From Bradyrhizobium cytisi (GTDB taxonomy: Bacteria > Pseudomonadota > Alphaproteobacteria > Rhizobiales > Xanthobacteraceae): DNA of 64,000 nt. The number at the start of each line of letters is the position of its first letter. The stretch's first letter is position 1. The notes beneath the pieces are model-generated. The model saw only the letters and a program-made list of their open reading frames with translations. It searched no databases and was not told the origin of the DNA. Shown piece by piece: positions 49,595 to 57,350 of the stretch. The stretch is from the NCBI RefSeq assembly GCF_008123515.1, contig NZ_VSSR01000013.1, positions 186,001 to 250,000 on the forward strand. The letters are read 5' to 3'. Both the position numbers and the translations under genes were made by a program.

Positions 49595-50032
49595 ATGCGC
49601 CGAACCCTGTCGTTGCTGTCTTTCGTTGTTCTTCTCGGCGCCGGGCTGGATGGCCGGGCCGTAGCCGCTGAGACCACCGTCGCGCTCGACGATTTCAGCT
49701 ATGCCGATACCTCGGCCGAACCGGCCGACCAGAGCGCCGCCCACGAGCGGCGGCTGCAGGCATTCATGGTCGCGCTCCGGCGGGATATCGCCGCCGACCC
49801 GCGCTACCGGCTTGCGCCGTCGATGCAGCAGGGGGCGGCGTTCAAGGTCATCGGCGGCATCCAGAAGACCAGCACGCTGGTGCAATGGGCCAAGGTCGCG
49901 GTGATCGACGTCGGCGCCAAAAAGGTCGTGATGGACAAGCTCTACACCTTCCGCGGCGACAATGATGAATCGTGGGAGCGTGCCGAGATCTTCGTCTCCC
50001 GCGAGGTCATGGCCGCGCTGGCGCAGCCCTGA
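49595..50032 (+). CDS. exported DUF2380/DUF3280-type protein
   Basis: A 145-residue protein with signal peptide MRRTLSLLSFVVLLGAGLDG ending around AVAAE. The mature part VALDDFSYADTSAE, then VIGGIQKTSTLVQWAKVAVI and LYTFRGDNDESWERAE, matches DUF2380 periplasmic proteins of unknown role. The start ATG at 49595 was chosen to give the signal peptide. It diverges from the two-component pair. Confidence 0.8.
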   Translation: MRRTLSLLSFVVLLGAGLDGRAVAAETTVALDDFSYADTSAEPADQSAAHERRLQAFMVALRRDIAADPRYRLAPSMQQGAAFKVIGGIQKTSTLVQWAKVAVIDVGAKKVVMDKLYTFRGDNDESWERAEIFVSREVMAALAQP

Positions 50033-50044
50033 GGCCGGCCGGCG

Positions 50045-51076
50045 CTAGAACGTCAGCTGCACCTTCATCGATTGCGCGCGGTCGCTGGCGAGCTCGAAGG
50101 CGGCGACCGCGTTCTCGAATGGCATGGTCGCCGTGATCAGCGGCTTCACGTCGATCAGGCCTTCGCCCATCAGCCGTACCGCCAGCTCGAATTCCGGATC
50201 GAAACGGAAGGTGCCGCGGAGCTGCAATTCCTTGGCGACGATGGAGTTGATCGGCAGCGTCATCTCACCGCCGAGGCCGAGTTGCACCAGCGTCGCGCCG
50301 GGACGGAGCACCTCGAGCGCGGTGCGCAGCGCGGCCTGATTGCCAGAGGCTTCAAACAGCGTGTCGAACACGCCCTTGCCGGCGCGCCAGCGATCGAGCG
50401 CCGTGGCACTGGTCGCGACGTTGATCGCATGCGTGGCGCCGAGCTTTTTTGCGACCGCGAGCGGCGCGTCGGCGACATCGGTCACGACGATCTCGGACGC
50501 GCCGCCGAAGCGCGAGACAAGAATCATCAGCGCGCCGATCGGGCCGCAGCCGGTGATCAGCACGCGCTTGCCGAGGAGGGCGCCGGCCTGCTTGCCGGCG
50601 TGGAGACACACCGCGAGCGGCTCGGCGACCGCGGCTTCCGCGAGCGACAGCTTGTCGGCGATCGGCACGGCCTGCGCCGCATCGACCGTGATGAACTCGC
50701 GAAAACCGCCCTGCACGTGAGGAAAGCGCATCGCGCTGCCGAGGAAGCGCATGTCGAGGCACTGGTTGCGCATGCCTTCCTGGCAATGCAGGCACTTGCC
50801 GCACGGCTTGCTCGGATTGACCGCAACGCGCGTCCCGGTCTTTACGCCGGTGACGCCGTCACCGATGGCCGCGACCACGCCCGCGATCTCGTGACCCAGC
50901 GCCATCGGCTGCTGGATCCGGACGACGCCGAAGCCGCCATGATGGTAGTAATGCAGATCGGAGCCGCAGATGCCGCCATTGGCGATCTTGACGCGGACCT
51001 CGCCCGGGCCGGGTGCGGGATCGGGATAGCTGTCGATCCGCAAATCCTTCGGGGCGTGAATGACGACGGCGCGCAT
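50045..51076 (-). CDS. idnD: zinc-dependent dehydrogenase, L-idonate 5-dehydrogenase type
   Basis: A 343-residue medium-chain dehydrogenase. Catalytic zinc ligands Cys37 (GGICGSD), His62 and Glu63 (GHEIAGVV); structural zinc Cys92, Cys95, Cys98 and Cys106 in CGKCLHCQEGMRNQC; and a Rossmann GCGPIGALMI motif. The segment DLHYYHHGGFGVVRIQQPMA is the usual opening of L-idonate 5-dehydrogenases, which oxidise L-idonate to 5-ketogluconate. It is the last gene of a three-gene minus-strand operon with a 25-base gap to the idnO-like gene. Confidence 0.85.
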   Translation of the reverse strand: MRAVVIHAPKDLRIDSYPDPAPGPGEVRVKIANGGICGSDLHYYHHGGFGVVRIQQPMALGHEIAGVVAAIGDGVTGVKTGTRVAVNPSKPCGKCLHCQEGMRNQCLDMRFLGSAMRFPHVQGGFREFITVDAAQAVPIADKLSLAEAAVAEPLAVCLHAGKQAGALLGKRVLITGCGPIGALMILVSRFGGASEIVVTDVADAPLAVAKKLGATHAINVATSATALDRWRAGKGVFDTLFEASGNQAALRTALEVLRPGATLVQLGLGGEMTLPINSIVAKELQLRGTFRFDPEFELAVRLMGEGLIDVKPLITATMPFENAVAAFELASDRAQSMKVQLTF

Positions 51077-51101
51077 GGTCTCGTTCCCTCAGGTTTCGCG
51101 A

Positions 51102-51869
51102 TTACATCGCGGCGATCATGCCGCCATCGACATAGATGATCTGGCCGTTGACGTAAGTGGAGGCATCCGACGCCAGGAAGATGGCCGCGCCGACCAGCTC
51201 GTCAGGCTTGCCCCAGCGCTTTGAGGGGACGCGGCCCATCAGCCAGTTGTTGAAATCGGTGTTGTTGACCAGCGCCTCGTTCATGTCCGTGAGCATGTAG
51301 CCGGGGCCGATCGCATTGGCCTGGATGCCGTGCTGGGCCCATTCCACCGCCATCGAGCGGGTCAGGTTCTTGATGCCGCCCTTGGCCGCGGTGTAAGGCG
51401 CAATGGTGGGACGCGCCAGCTCGCTGCCGAGCGAGCCGATGTTGATGATCTTGCCGTGCTTGCGCGGGATCATGCGCTTGGCGGCTTCGCGGCCGATCAC
51501 GAAGGCGCTGGTGAGGTTGGTCTCGATCACCTTGCGCCACTCGTCGGTGGTGAATTCCACCAGCGGCTTGCGGTGCTGGATGCCGGCATTGTTGACGACG
51601 ATGTCGACCTCGAGCCCTTCGCGGTCGAAGCGGTCGAAGGCCCCGACGATCGCGGGCTCGTCGGTGACGTTGAACGCGACGCCCTCGGCCTGATGTCCGG
51701 CGGCGCGAAATTCGACGACGGCCTGCTCGACGCGCTTCGGGTCGACGCCATTGACGATGATCCTGGCACCAGCCCTGGCCATGCCCTCGGCAATGGCGCG
51801 GCCGAGCCCGCGGGAGGAGCCGGTCACAAGCGCGGTGCGGCCGGAAAGGTCGAAGAGTGCGATGCTCAT
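51102..51869 (-). CDS. idnO: SDR, gluconate 5-dehydrogenase type
   Basis: A 255-residue SDR: FDLSGRTALVTGSSRGLGRA at the N-terminus, NNAG, Ser in INIGSLGSELARP, Tyr and Lys in PYTAAKGGIKNL, and YVNGQIIYVDGGM. FNVTDEPAIVGAFDRFDREG and QHRKPLVEFTTDEWRKVIET are typical of IdnO/gluconate 5-dehydrogenase, which interconverts 5-ketogluconate and D-gluconate. Catalytic residues are intact. Middle gene of the operon, 13 bases after the dehydratase. Confidence 0.85.
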   Translation of the reverse strand: MSIALFDLSGRTALVTGSSRGLGRAIAEGMARAGARIIVNGVDPKRVEQAVVEFRAAGHQAEGVAFNVTDEPAIVGAFDRFDREGLEVDIVVNNAGIQHRKPLVEFTTDEWRKVIETNLTSAFVIGREAAKRMIPRKHGKIINIGSLGSELARPTIAPYTAAKGGIKNLTRSMAVEWAQHGIQANAIGPGYMLTDMNEALVNNTDFNNWLMGRVPSKRWGKPDELVGAAIFLASDASTYVNGQIIYVDGGMIAAM

Positions 51870-51882
51870 CCTAAAAAAATCC

Positions 51883-53082
51883 TCAAGCGTTGGAGCGACG
51901 CACGGTCAGATCGGCGCGATCGAACACGGCGGGCAGAAGGTCGACGCCGAGACCGGGACCTTCCATCGGATAGACATGGCCGTCCTTGATCGTGGGCATC
52001 GTGGTGACGAGCTCATTGTACCAGCCCCTGTAGAAGGCGCGCACGGATTCCTGGATCAGCGTGTTGGGCTGGCTGAACGACATGTGGATGGCGGCGATGA
52101 ACCCGATCGGGCCGATGCAATCATGCGGCGCGAAGGGCCGGTGATAGGTCTCGGCCATCGCCGCGATCTTGCGGCCCTCGGTGAGGCCGCCGGTCCAGCA
52201 CAGATCGGCCATCACCACATGCATGGCGTCGCGGTCGAGCATGTCCTTGTAGGGGAAACGCGAGCCCAGTGTCTCGCTGGCGCAGACCCAGACGTCGGTC
52301 GAGCGCGCATATTCGGCGAGCGCCTGCGGCGAGTTCATCCGGATCGGGTCTTCGTACCAGGTCGGCTTGTAGGGCTCGAGCGCGCGGGCGATCTGCTTTG
52401 CGGTCGGCAAATTCCACAACGAATGGAGCTCGACCATGATCTCCATCTTGTCGCCCACCGCCTTGCGGATCTTCTCGAATGGCTCGATCGCCCGCTTCAT
52501 CTGCGCCGCCGTGATGTAGAGGCCCTTGTTCTCCTGTGCCGCCGGATCGAACGGCCAGATCTTCATCGCGGAGATGCCGCTCTCCAGCAGGCTTTCGGCG
52601 AGCGCATCGGCATGGTGCATGAAGCCGTCGAGGTCCTCGTAGGGACCTTTGGAGGCGCCGAGATTCCAGTTGGCGACCGGGCTGATATTGGTTGAGCGGA
52701 CATATTGCGTGCCGGCGCAGGTGTTGTAGATGCGCTGCTTGTCGCGGCAGAGGCCGCCGAGCATCTGGTGCACCGGCTGATTGCAGACCTTGCCGAACAG
52801 ATCCCACAGCGCGATGTCGATCGCCGACGCTGCGCGATATTCGACGCCGGTCGAGGACTGCGCCATCGGCAGGTTCAGCATGTCGCGATGGATGGCTTCG
52901 ATGTGGAGGGGATTACGGCCGAGCAGGCGGCCGGCAAAGGTGTCGTGGATCTGCGCTTCGACTGCGCCAGCGCCATAAAAGGTTTCGCCGAGACCGATCA
53001 TGCCGGTATCGGTGTGAACGCGCACCCAGATGACGTTGGAAAATTCCTCGGTGCGCAGCGTCTCGATCGAGGTGATCTTCAC
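51883..53082 (-). CDS. enolase-superfamily sugar-acid dehydratase (mandelate racemase/muconate lactonizing type)
   Basis: A 399-residue protein with the N-terminal capping domain and C-terminal barrel of the mandelate racemase subgroup. Probable metal ligands and acid/base residues: MVELHSLWNL, WYEDPIRM and CASETLGSR, and His in APHDCIGPIG; AMKIWPFDP supplies the barrel Lys. The family contains dehydratases for gluconate, galactonate and other sugar acids, giving 2-keto-3-deoxy sugar acids. The start is GTG at 53082 with GGGAGGA upstream. First gene of the operon, so it is probably controlled by the divergent GntR gene. Confidence 0.85.
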   Translation of the reverse strand: MKITSIETLRTEEFSNVIWVRVHTDTGMIGLGETFYGAGAVEAQIHDTFAGRLLGRNPLHIEAIHRDMLNLPMAQSSTGVEYRAASAIDIALWDLFGKVCNQPVHQMLGGLCRDKQRIYNTCAGTQYVRSTNISPVANWNLGASKGPYEDLDGFMHHADALAESLLESGISAMKIWPFDPAAQENKGLYITAAQMKRAIEPFEKIRKAVGDKMEIMVELHSLWNLPTAKQIARALEPYKPTWYEDPIRMNSPQALAEYARSTDVWVCASETLGSRFPYKDMLDRDAMHVVMADLCWTGGLTEGRKIAAMAETYHRPFAPHDCIGPIGFIAAIHMSFSQPNTLIQESVRAFYRGWYNELVTTMPTIKDGHVYPMEGPGLGVDLLPAVFDRADLTVRRSNA

Positions 53083-53174
53083 GGCAATGTCCTCCCGTCA
53101 CAGGCGCCTCGCACCGGTCGTGTTTTCATTTTGCGCTGCAGCACGTAGCGCATCCGCGAAAGTCTTACGCTTGC

Positions 53175-53190
53175 TTGTAATATATCACAA
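53175..53190. promoter_or_regulatory. GntR operator candidate, near-palindrome
   Basis: TTGTAATATATCACAA is symmetric at 14 of 16 positions (TTGT-N-ATATAT-N-ACAA) and lies in the gap between the divergent dehydratase and GntR genes. FadR-type GntR proteins favour T(T)GT...AC(A)A sites. Confidence 0.7.
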
Positions 53191-53260
53191 CATGTTTTAA
53201 GGGTGCCACAAATAAGGCGCCACCCGGCAACGAGAGCGCGGGCTGACGGGAGAGGACGAC

Positions 53261-54025
53261 ATGGCACGGCGCAAGCGCTCGCTCGAGGTGGTGAGAAACG
53301 ACGACGGCGAGGGCAAGCCCTCGCGGCGCAACCGGCTCAATTTCTTCGAGCTGGCCTATCAGAAGATCGAGGAGCTGCTCGTTCATTGCGAGCTCAAGCC
53401 CGGCCAGTTCATGACGATGCTGGAATTGCAGCAGATCACCGGCTTCGGGCGCACGCCGGTGCATCACGCCGTCAACCGTCTCTCCGCCGATACGCTCATC
53501 ATCATCCGCCCGCGCCATGGCCTGCACATCGCGCCGATCGATCTCGCGCGCGAGCGCATGCTGCTGGCCTTGCGCCGGGACATGGAGCGCTTCGTCGTGC
53601 GTCTTGCGGCCGATCGCGCCAGCCTCTCGCACCGCAATCAGGCGCTGCACATCGAGCGTTTGCTGCGCGAGCGCCGCGCCACCCTGACCCTCGACGAGTT
53701 CAACAGTATCGATCGCCGCATCGATGCGCTGGTGCTGGAAGCCGCGGGCGAGCCGTTCCTGGTGCATACGCTGCGGCCACTGCACACGCTGTATCGCCGC
53801 ATCGGCTACATCCACCATCGCTTCATGCCGGGACAGACCGACCTGTCCGGCACGATCGATCGCCATCTTGCCATTCTCGCAGCCGTTGCCGGCCGCCGCG
53901 TCGAGGACGCGGTGAAGGCGAGCGATGCCCTGATCGACTACATGGACCTGATGTTCACCGGCATGGAGGCGGGGATCGATCCGCGCCTGCTCGATTGCAG
54001 CATCGAGCCGCTGCTTGGCGCTTAA
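53261..54025 (+). CDS. GntR family (FadR-type) transcriptional regulator
   Basis: A 254-residue regulator: basic N-terminus, winged helix at about residues 30-95 (MTMLELQQITGFGRTPVHHA is the recognition region) and an all-helical FCD-like effector domain with RDMERFVVRLAADR and HRFMPGQTDLSGTIDRHLAI, where Asp and His residues often bind metal or a carboxylate ligand. It diverges from the sugar-acid operon and precedes the MFS gene by 58 bases, so it probably controls both via the palindrome at 53175. Confidence 0.9.
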   Translation: MARRKRSLEVVRNDDGEGKPSRRNRLNFFELAYQKIEELLVHCELKPGQFMTMLELQQITGFGRTPVHHAVNRLSADTLIIIRPRHGLHIAPIDLARERMLLALRRDMERFVVRLAADRASLSHRNQALHIERLLRERRATLTLDEFNSIDRRIDALVLEAAGEPFLVHTLRPLHTLYRRIGYIHHRFMPGQTDLSGTIDRHLAILAAVAGRRVEDAVKASDALIDYMDLMFTGMEAGIDPRLLDCSIEPLLGA

Positions 54026-54061
54026 GCTACTTGGCGCTTAAGAAGTACTTGGCGCGTAAAG
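54014..54061 (+). repeat. short tandem repeat after the GntR gene (CTTGGCGCTTAAG)
   Basis: Three units: CTTGGCGCTTAAG at 54014-54026 and 54030-54042, and CTTGGCGCGTAAAG at 54048-54061. The first contains the GntR stop codon, so the last codons were apparently duplicated twice. Confidence 0.8.
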
Positions 54062-54083
54062 AGTTTTGAAGAGAGGACCAAAG

Positions 54084-55448
54084 ATGTCAACGATGGCCGT
54101 GCCACAACCGACCGCGAGCGAAGCCGCGGTCCGCTACCTCATCACCAATTACAGCCCCAAGGGCAACAAGGTCGGCTGGCTGATGATGGCCTCGATCCTG
54201 GTCGAGGCCTGGGATCTCTATTCGATCGCCTTCGTCCTGATCTTCATCAAGGAGCAGTACAATCCCGATCCGCTGATGCTGGGCCTTGCCGCAGCGGGCA
54301 CGCAGGGCGGCGCACTCATCGGCGCGCTCCTTGGTGGCTGGCTCTCCGACAAGATCGGCCGCCGCGTGATGTTCCTGGTGACGATGGTGATGTTCATCGT
54401 GCTGGCACTGGCGCAGGCCTTCGTGCCCAGCGTCGGCTGGCTCGTCGTGATCCGTTTCCTGCTCGGCATTCCGCTCGGCTCGGATATCTCGACCGGCTAC
54501 ACCTACATCATGGAATCCATGGCCAAGGGTGAGCGCGAGGTGATGGGCAATCGCTGGCAGTTCATGTTCGCCGTCGGCGAAGTGCTGACCATCGGCGTCA
54601 TCGTGATCTTCCTGTTGTTCGACATCCACCACGAGACACTGTGGCGCGTGACGCTCGGCCTCGGTGCGGTGCCCGCTCTGATCATCCTGATCATGCGCCA
54701 CGACGTGCCGGAGACGGCTGTGTGGCTGGTGCAGAAGGGACGTTATCGTGAGGCCAAGCAGGTCGCGCGCGAGATGTTCAACGACGATCTCGCCATGCTG
54801 CCCGATCAGGACGTGGTGATGCCGAAGGTTTCGACCCGAGACTTCATCGCCGACCTGAGGAAGGACCCGATCCGCTGGCGCGCCACGATCTACGGCTGGA
54901 TCGCCTGCTTTGCGCAAGGCAGCGAGTTCTCGACCTTCGCGTTCTACCTGCCCGTGCTGTTCGTGATGGTCGGCGTATCGAGCGTGCTCGGCATCAATCT
55001 GGTGACGATGGCGCTGTTCTGCTTCGCCGCGCTGTCCGGCTGGGTCGGTCCGCTGCTAACGCCGAAGATTGGCCATCGCGGCATCTCGATCGCCGGTTTC
55101 GGCATCGTGCTGGTCTCGCTGCTGGTTGCGGCCTTTGCGCTCTACACCGACAACAAGATCCTGCTGCCGTTCGCGGCGGCCGCGATGTTGTGGGGCCATT
55201 ATTGGGACGCGTCGAACTGCATGACCATTCCGACGATGGTCGCCAAGCCCAAGTATCGCGGCACCGCCAGCGGCTTCGCCTACATGTTCGTGAAGCTGCC
55301 GTCGTTCCTGGCGATCTTCCTGTTCCCTTCGCTGTTCGCCGCGATCGGGCAAGCCGGCGCCACGCTGTTCGTCGCAATCTTCCCGCTGATCGGATTGCTC
55401 GCCGCAATCTTTATCCTGCCGGAAGTTTACGGTTACGAGAACGACTGA
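54084..55448 (+). CDS. MFS transporter, sugar-acid type
   Basis: A 454-residue protein with twelve membrane helices. The loop 2-3 signature GGWLSDKIGRRVMFLVTMVM is intact, and PETAVWLVQKGRYREAKQVA follows helix 6 in the sugar-porter/anion-symporter manner. The start at 54084 has GAGAGGA upstream. It follows the GntR gene, facing the dehydratase operon, and probably imports the sugar acid that operon degrades; the exact substrate is inferred. Confidence 0.87.
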   Translation: MSTMAVPQPTASEAAVRYLITNYSPKGNKVGWLMMASILVEAWDLYSIAFVLIFIKEQYNPDPLMLGLAAAGTQGGALIGALLGGWLSDKIGRRVMFLVTMVMFIVLALAQAFVPSVGWLVVIRFLLGIPLGSDISTGYTYIMESMAKGEREVMGNRWQFMFAVGEVLTIGVIVIFLLFDIHHETLWRVTLGLGAVPALIILIMRHDVPETAVWLVQKGRYREAKQVAREMFNDDLAMLPDQDVVMPKVSTRDFIADLRKDPIRWRATIYGWIACFAQGSEFSTFAFYLPVLFVMVGVSSVLGINLVTMALFCFAALSGWVGPLLTPKIGHRGISIAGFGIVLVSLLVAAFALYTDNKILLPFAAAAMLWGHYWDASNCMTIPTMVAKPKYRGTASGFAYMFVKLPSFLAIFLFPSLFAAIGQAGATLFVAIFPLIGLLAAIFILPEVYGYEND

Positions 55449-55457
55449 TCTCGCGAG

Positions 55458-56717
55458 CTACCTGATCGCGGCGGCCAAGGCCGCGATCAGGGCCGGCGGC
55501 GTTACCAGCATGCCGAGCTTGAGGAAGCGCCAGGCGCCGACCTCGATCTTCTCCCGCCGCAGCGCGACCAGCCAGAGGATGGTCGCGAGCGATCCCGTCA
55601 CCGACAGATTGGGCCCGAGATCGACGCCGATCAGGATGGCACTGACGACGGGCGCCGGCAGGTGATCGCTGGCCGCGACCGAGCCCGCGACGAGGCCGAC
55701 CGGCAGATTGTTGGCGATGTTGGTGGCGATTGCCGTCGCAACGCCGACGCTCCAGGCGGCCTTCGGCACCGATTGCGCCACCGCTTCGTGGAGCAGTGCG
55801 CTGAGCTGCCCGATCACACCGGTCTTCACCAGCGCTTCCACCATCACAAAGAGCCCGCCGACCAGTGGCAGCACGCTCCAGGAAACCCCCTTCAGCACGG
55901 GGAGAGGCGACTGGCGGTTGATGAGCAGCACGGCGGCCGCCGTCGTACTCCCGCAGAGGAAAGTCGGCAGACCCAATTGCAGATCGAGTGCAGAGGCCCA
56001 GATCAACACGATGCCGATGGCGCCGATGCCGTAGGCGGTCAATCGGCCGCCGCGGCCGAGCTTCGGGTGAGGGACCCGCATTTCGATCGTTTCTTCCTTG
56101 AGCTCGCGATGCAGCACGAGGCGCAGTGCGACATAGGTGAGACCGATCGAAGCAAGCGAGGGCAGGGCGAACTGGCGCAGCCACGCCCCGAGATGCGGCA
56201 TGTGCTTGCCGAAGACCACGAGGTTGGCCGGATTGGAGATTGGCAGCACGAAGCTCGCGGCATTGGCGATGAAGGCGCAGACGAACAGATAAGGCAGGGG
56301 CTTGGCGCCGGCCGCGCGCGTCGCGGCGTAGACGGCCGGCGTCAGCACGATCGCGGTGGCGTCGTTCGAGAGCAGCACCGTGACGAATGTGCCGACGAGA
56401 TAGATCAGCAGGAACAGCCGCTGCGGCGAGCCGCGCGCATGTTCAACCGCGAACGCGGCCAGATAATCGAACAGGCCTTCAAGCCGGGCGAGCTCTGCGA
56501 TCAGCATCATGCCGATCAGGAAGAGGTAGACGTCGACGCCCTTCTCGATGCCGGTGAGCGCATCCTGCCACGGCAGGAAGCCGAGCAGGACCAGGGCGCC
56601 GGCGCCGAGCACGGCCCAGATCGCTTCGGGCAGTCGAAAAGGGCGGATGATGACGCCCGCGGTCGCGACGACGATGATGCTCCAGGCCCAGATGGCGTCA
56701 GACGGCACGTTCGGCAA
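55458..56717 (-). CDS. ArsB/ion-transporter superfamily permease
   Basis: A 419-residue membrane protein with about ten to eleven helices. LLSNDATAIVLTPAVYAA and the second half's ATNIANNLPVGLVAGS are the paired Asn-rich re-entrant motifs of the ArsB/NhaD ion transporter superfamily. VLPISNPANLVVFG also fits. It may export arsenite or exchange Na+/H+ or carry dicarboxylate; no ars regulator or reductase is near, so I leave the substrate open. It converges with the MFS gene with a 9-base gap. Confidence 0.82.
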   Translation of the reverse strand: MPNVPSDAIWAWSIIVVATAGVIIRPFRLPEAIWAVLGAGALVLLGFLPWQDALTGIEKGVDVYLFLIGMMLIAELARLEGLFDYLAAFAVEHARGSPQRLFLLIYLVGTFVTVLLSNDATAIVLTPAVYAATRAAGAKPLPYLFVCAFIANAASFVLPISNPANLVVFGKHMPHLGAWLRQFALPSLASIGLTYVALRLVLHRELKEETIEMRVPHPKLGRGGRLTAYGIGAIGIVLIWASALDLQLGLPTFLCGSTTAAAVLLINRQSPLPVLKGVSWSVLPLVGGLFVMVEALVKTGVIGQLSALLHEAVAQSVPKAAWSVGVATAIATNIANNLPVGLVAGSVAASDHLPAPVVSAILIGVDLGPNLSVTGSLATILWLVALRREKIEVGAWRFLKLGMLVTPPALIAALAAAIR

Positions 56718-56758
56718 TTGCAGTCTCCCGGTTGCGCCCGACTATCGTATCCGCAGGC

Positions 56759-57199
56759 TCAAAGCTTCACCGCCAGCAGCACCGCGCCTGCGCCGATCAT
56801 GGCGATGCCGACCCAGCCTTGCGCGGTCGGACGCTCGCCGAGAAAGGCAAAGGCGAACAGGGCAACCAGTACGACGCTGAGCTTGTCGATCGGCGCCACC
56901 AGTGTTGCGGGCCCGAGTTTCAACGCGCGGAAGTAACACAGCCAGGACGCGCCGGTCGCAAGCCCAGACATCACCAGGAATAGCCATGTTTTCGACGAGA
57001 CCGCCGAGGGCACGGCGAATTGGCCGGTGAAGAACAGCAGCACCGAGAAGGCCAGGAGCACCACGATGGTGCGGATGAAGGTGGCGAGGTCCGGATTGAT
57101 GTTCTCGACGCCAACCTTGGCGAAGATCGCAGTCAGTGCGGCGAAGCAGGCAGAGAGCAGCGCCCAGGTCTGCCAGGCGGAGAAGAGGGTGGATTTCAT
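56759..57199 (-). CDS. half-size EamA domain membrane protein
   Basis: A 146-residue protein with five helices and one EamA repeat (WALLSACFAALTAIFAKVGV to GWVGIAMIGAGAVLLAVKL). Full DMT exporters have two repeats, so this one must dimerise, as known for single-repeat EamA/SMR-like proteins. The start MKSTLFSAWQTW at 57199 was chosen; longer frames enter a family C repeat. The substrate is unknown. Confidence 0.82.
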   Translation of the reverse strand: MKSTLFSAWQTWALLSACFAALTAIFAKVGVENINPDLATFIRTIVVLLAFSVLLFFTGQFAVPSAVSSKTWLFLVMSGLATGASWLCYFRALKLGPATLVAPIDKLSVVLVALFAFAFLGERPTAQGWVGIAMIGAGAVLLAVKL

Positions 57200-57236
57200 A
57201 TCATCAGGATCCGTTGGTGCATGACGGCGCCCTAGC

Positions 57237-57320
57237 GCCGCCATTGCGAGCGAAGCGAAACAATCCAGAATCTTTCCGCGGAGGGACTCTGGATTGCTTC
57301 GCTGCGCTCGCAATGACGGA
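57237..57320. repeat. long inverted-repeat element, family C, copy 3
   Basis: Arms GCCATTGCGAGCGAAGCGAA (with CAATCCAGA) and CTGGATTGCTTCGCTGCGCT (with CGCAATGACGG) around CTTTCCGCGGAGGG. It sits between the hybrid kinase stop and the EamA start, both on the minus strand. Confidence 0.88.
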
Positions 57321-57350
57321 ATGTGGGGCAACTTTCCACGGCCAAAACTC

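Noticed and set aside
55458-56717. Arsenic-resistance operon
   Set aside because: Only an ArsB-type permease is present; the ArsR gene at 45431 lacks the metal site and is 10 kb away, and no arsC or arsH is seen.
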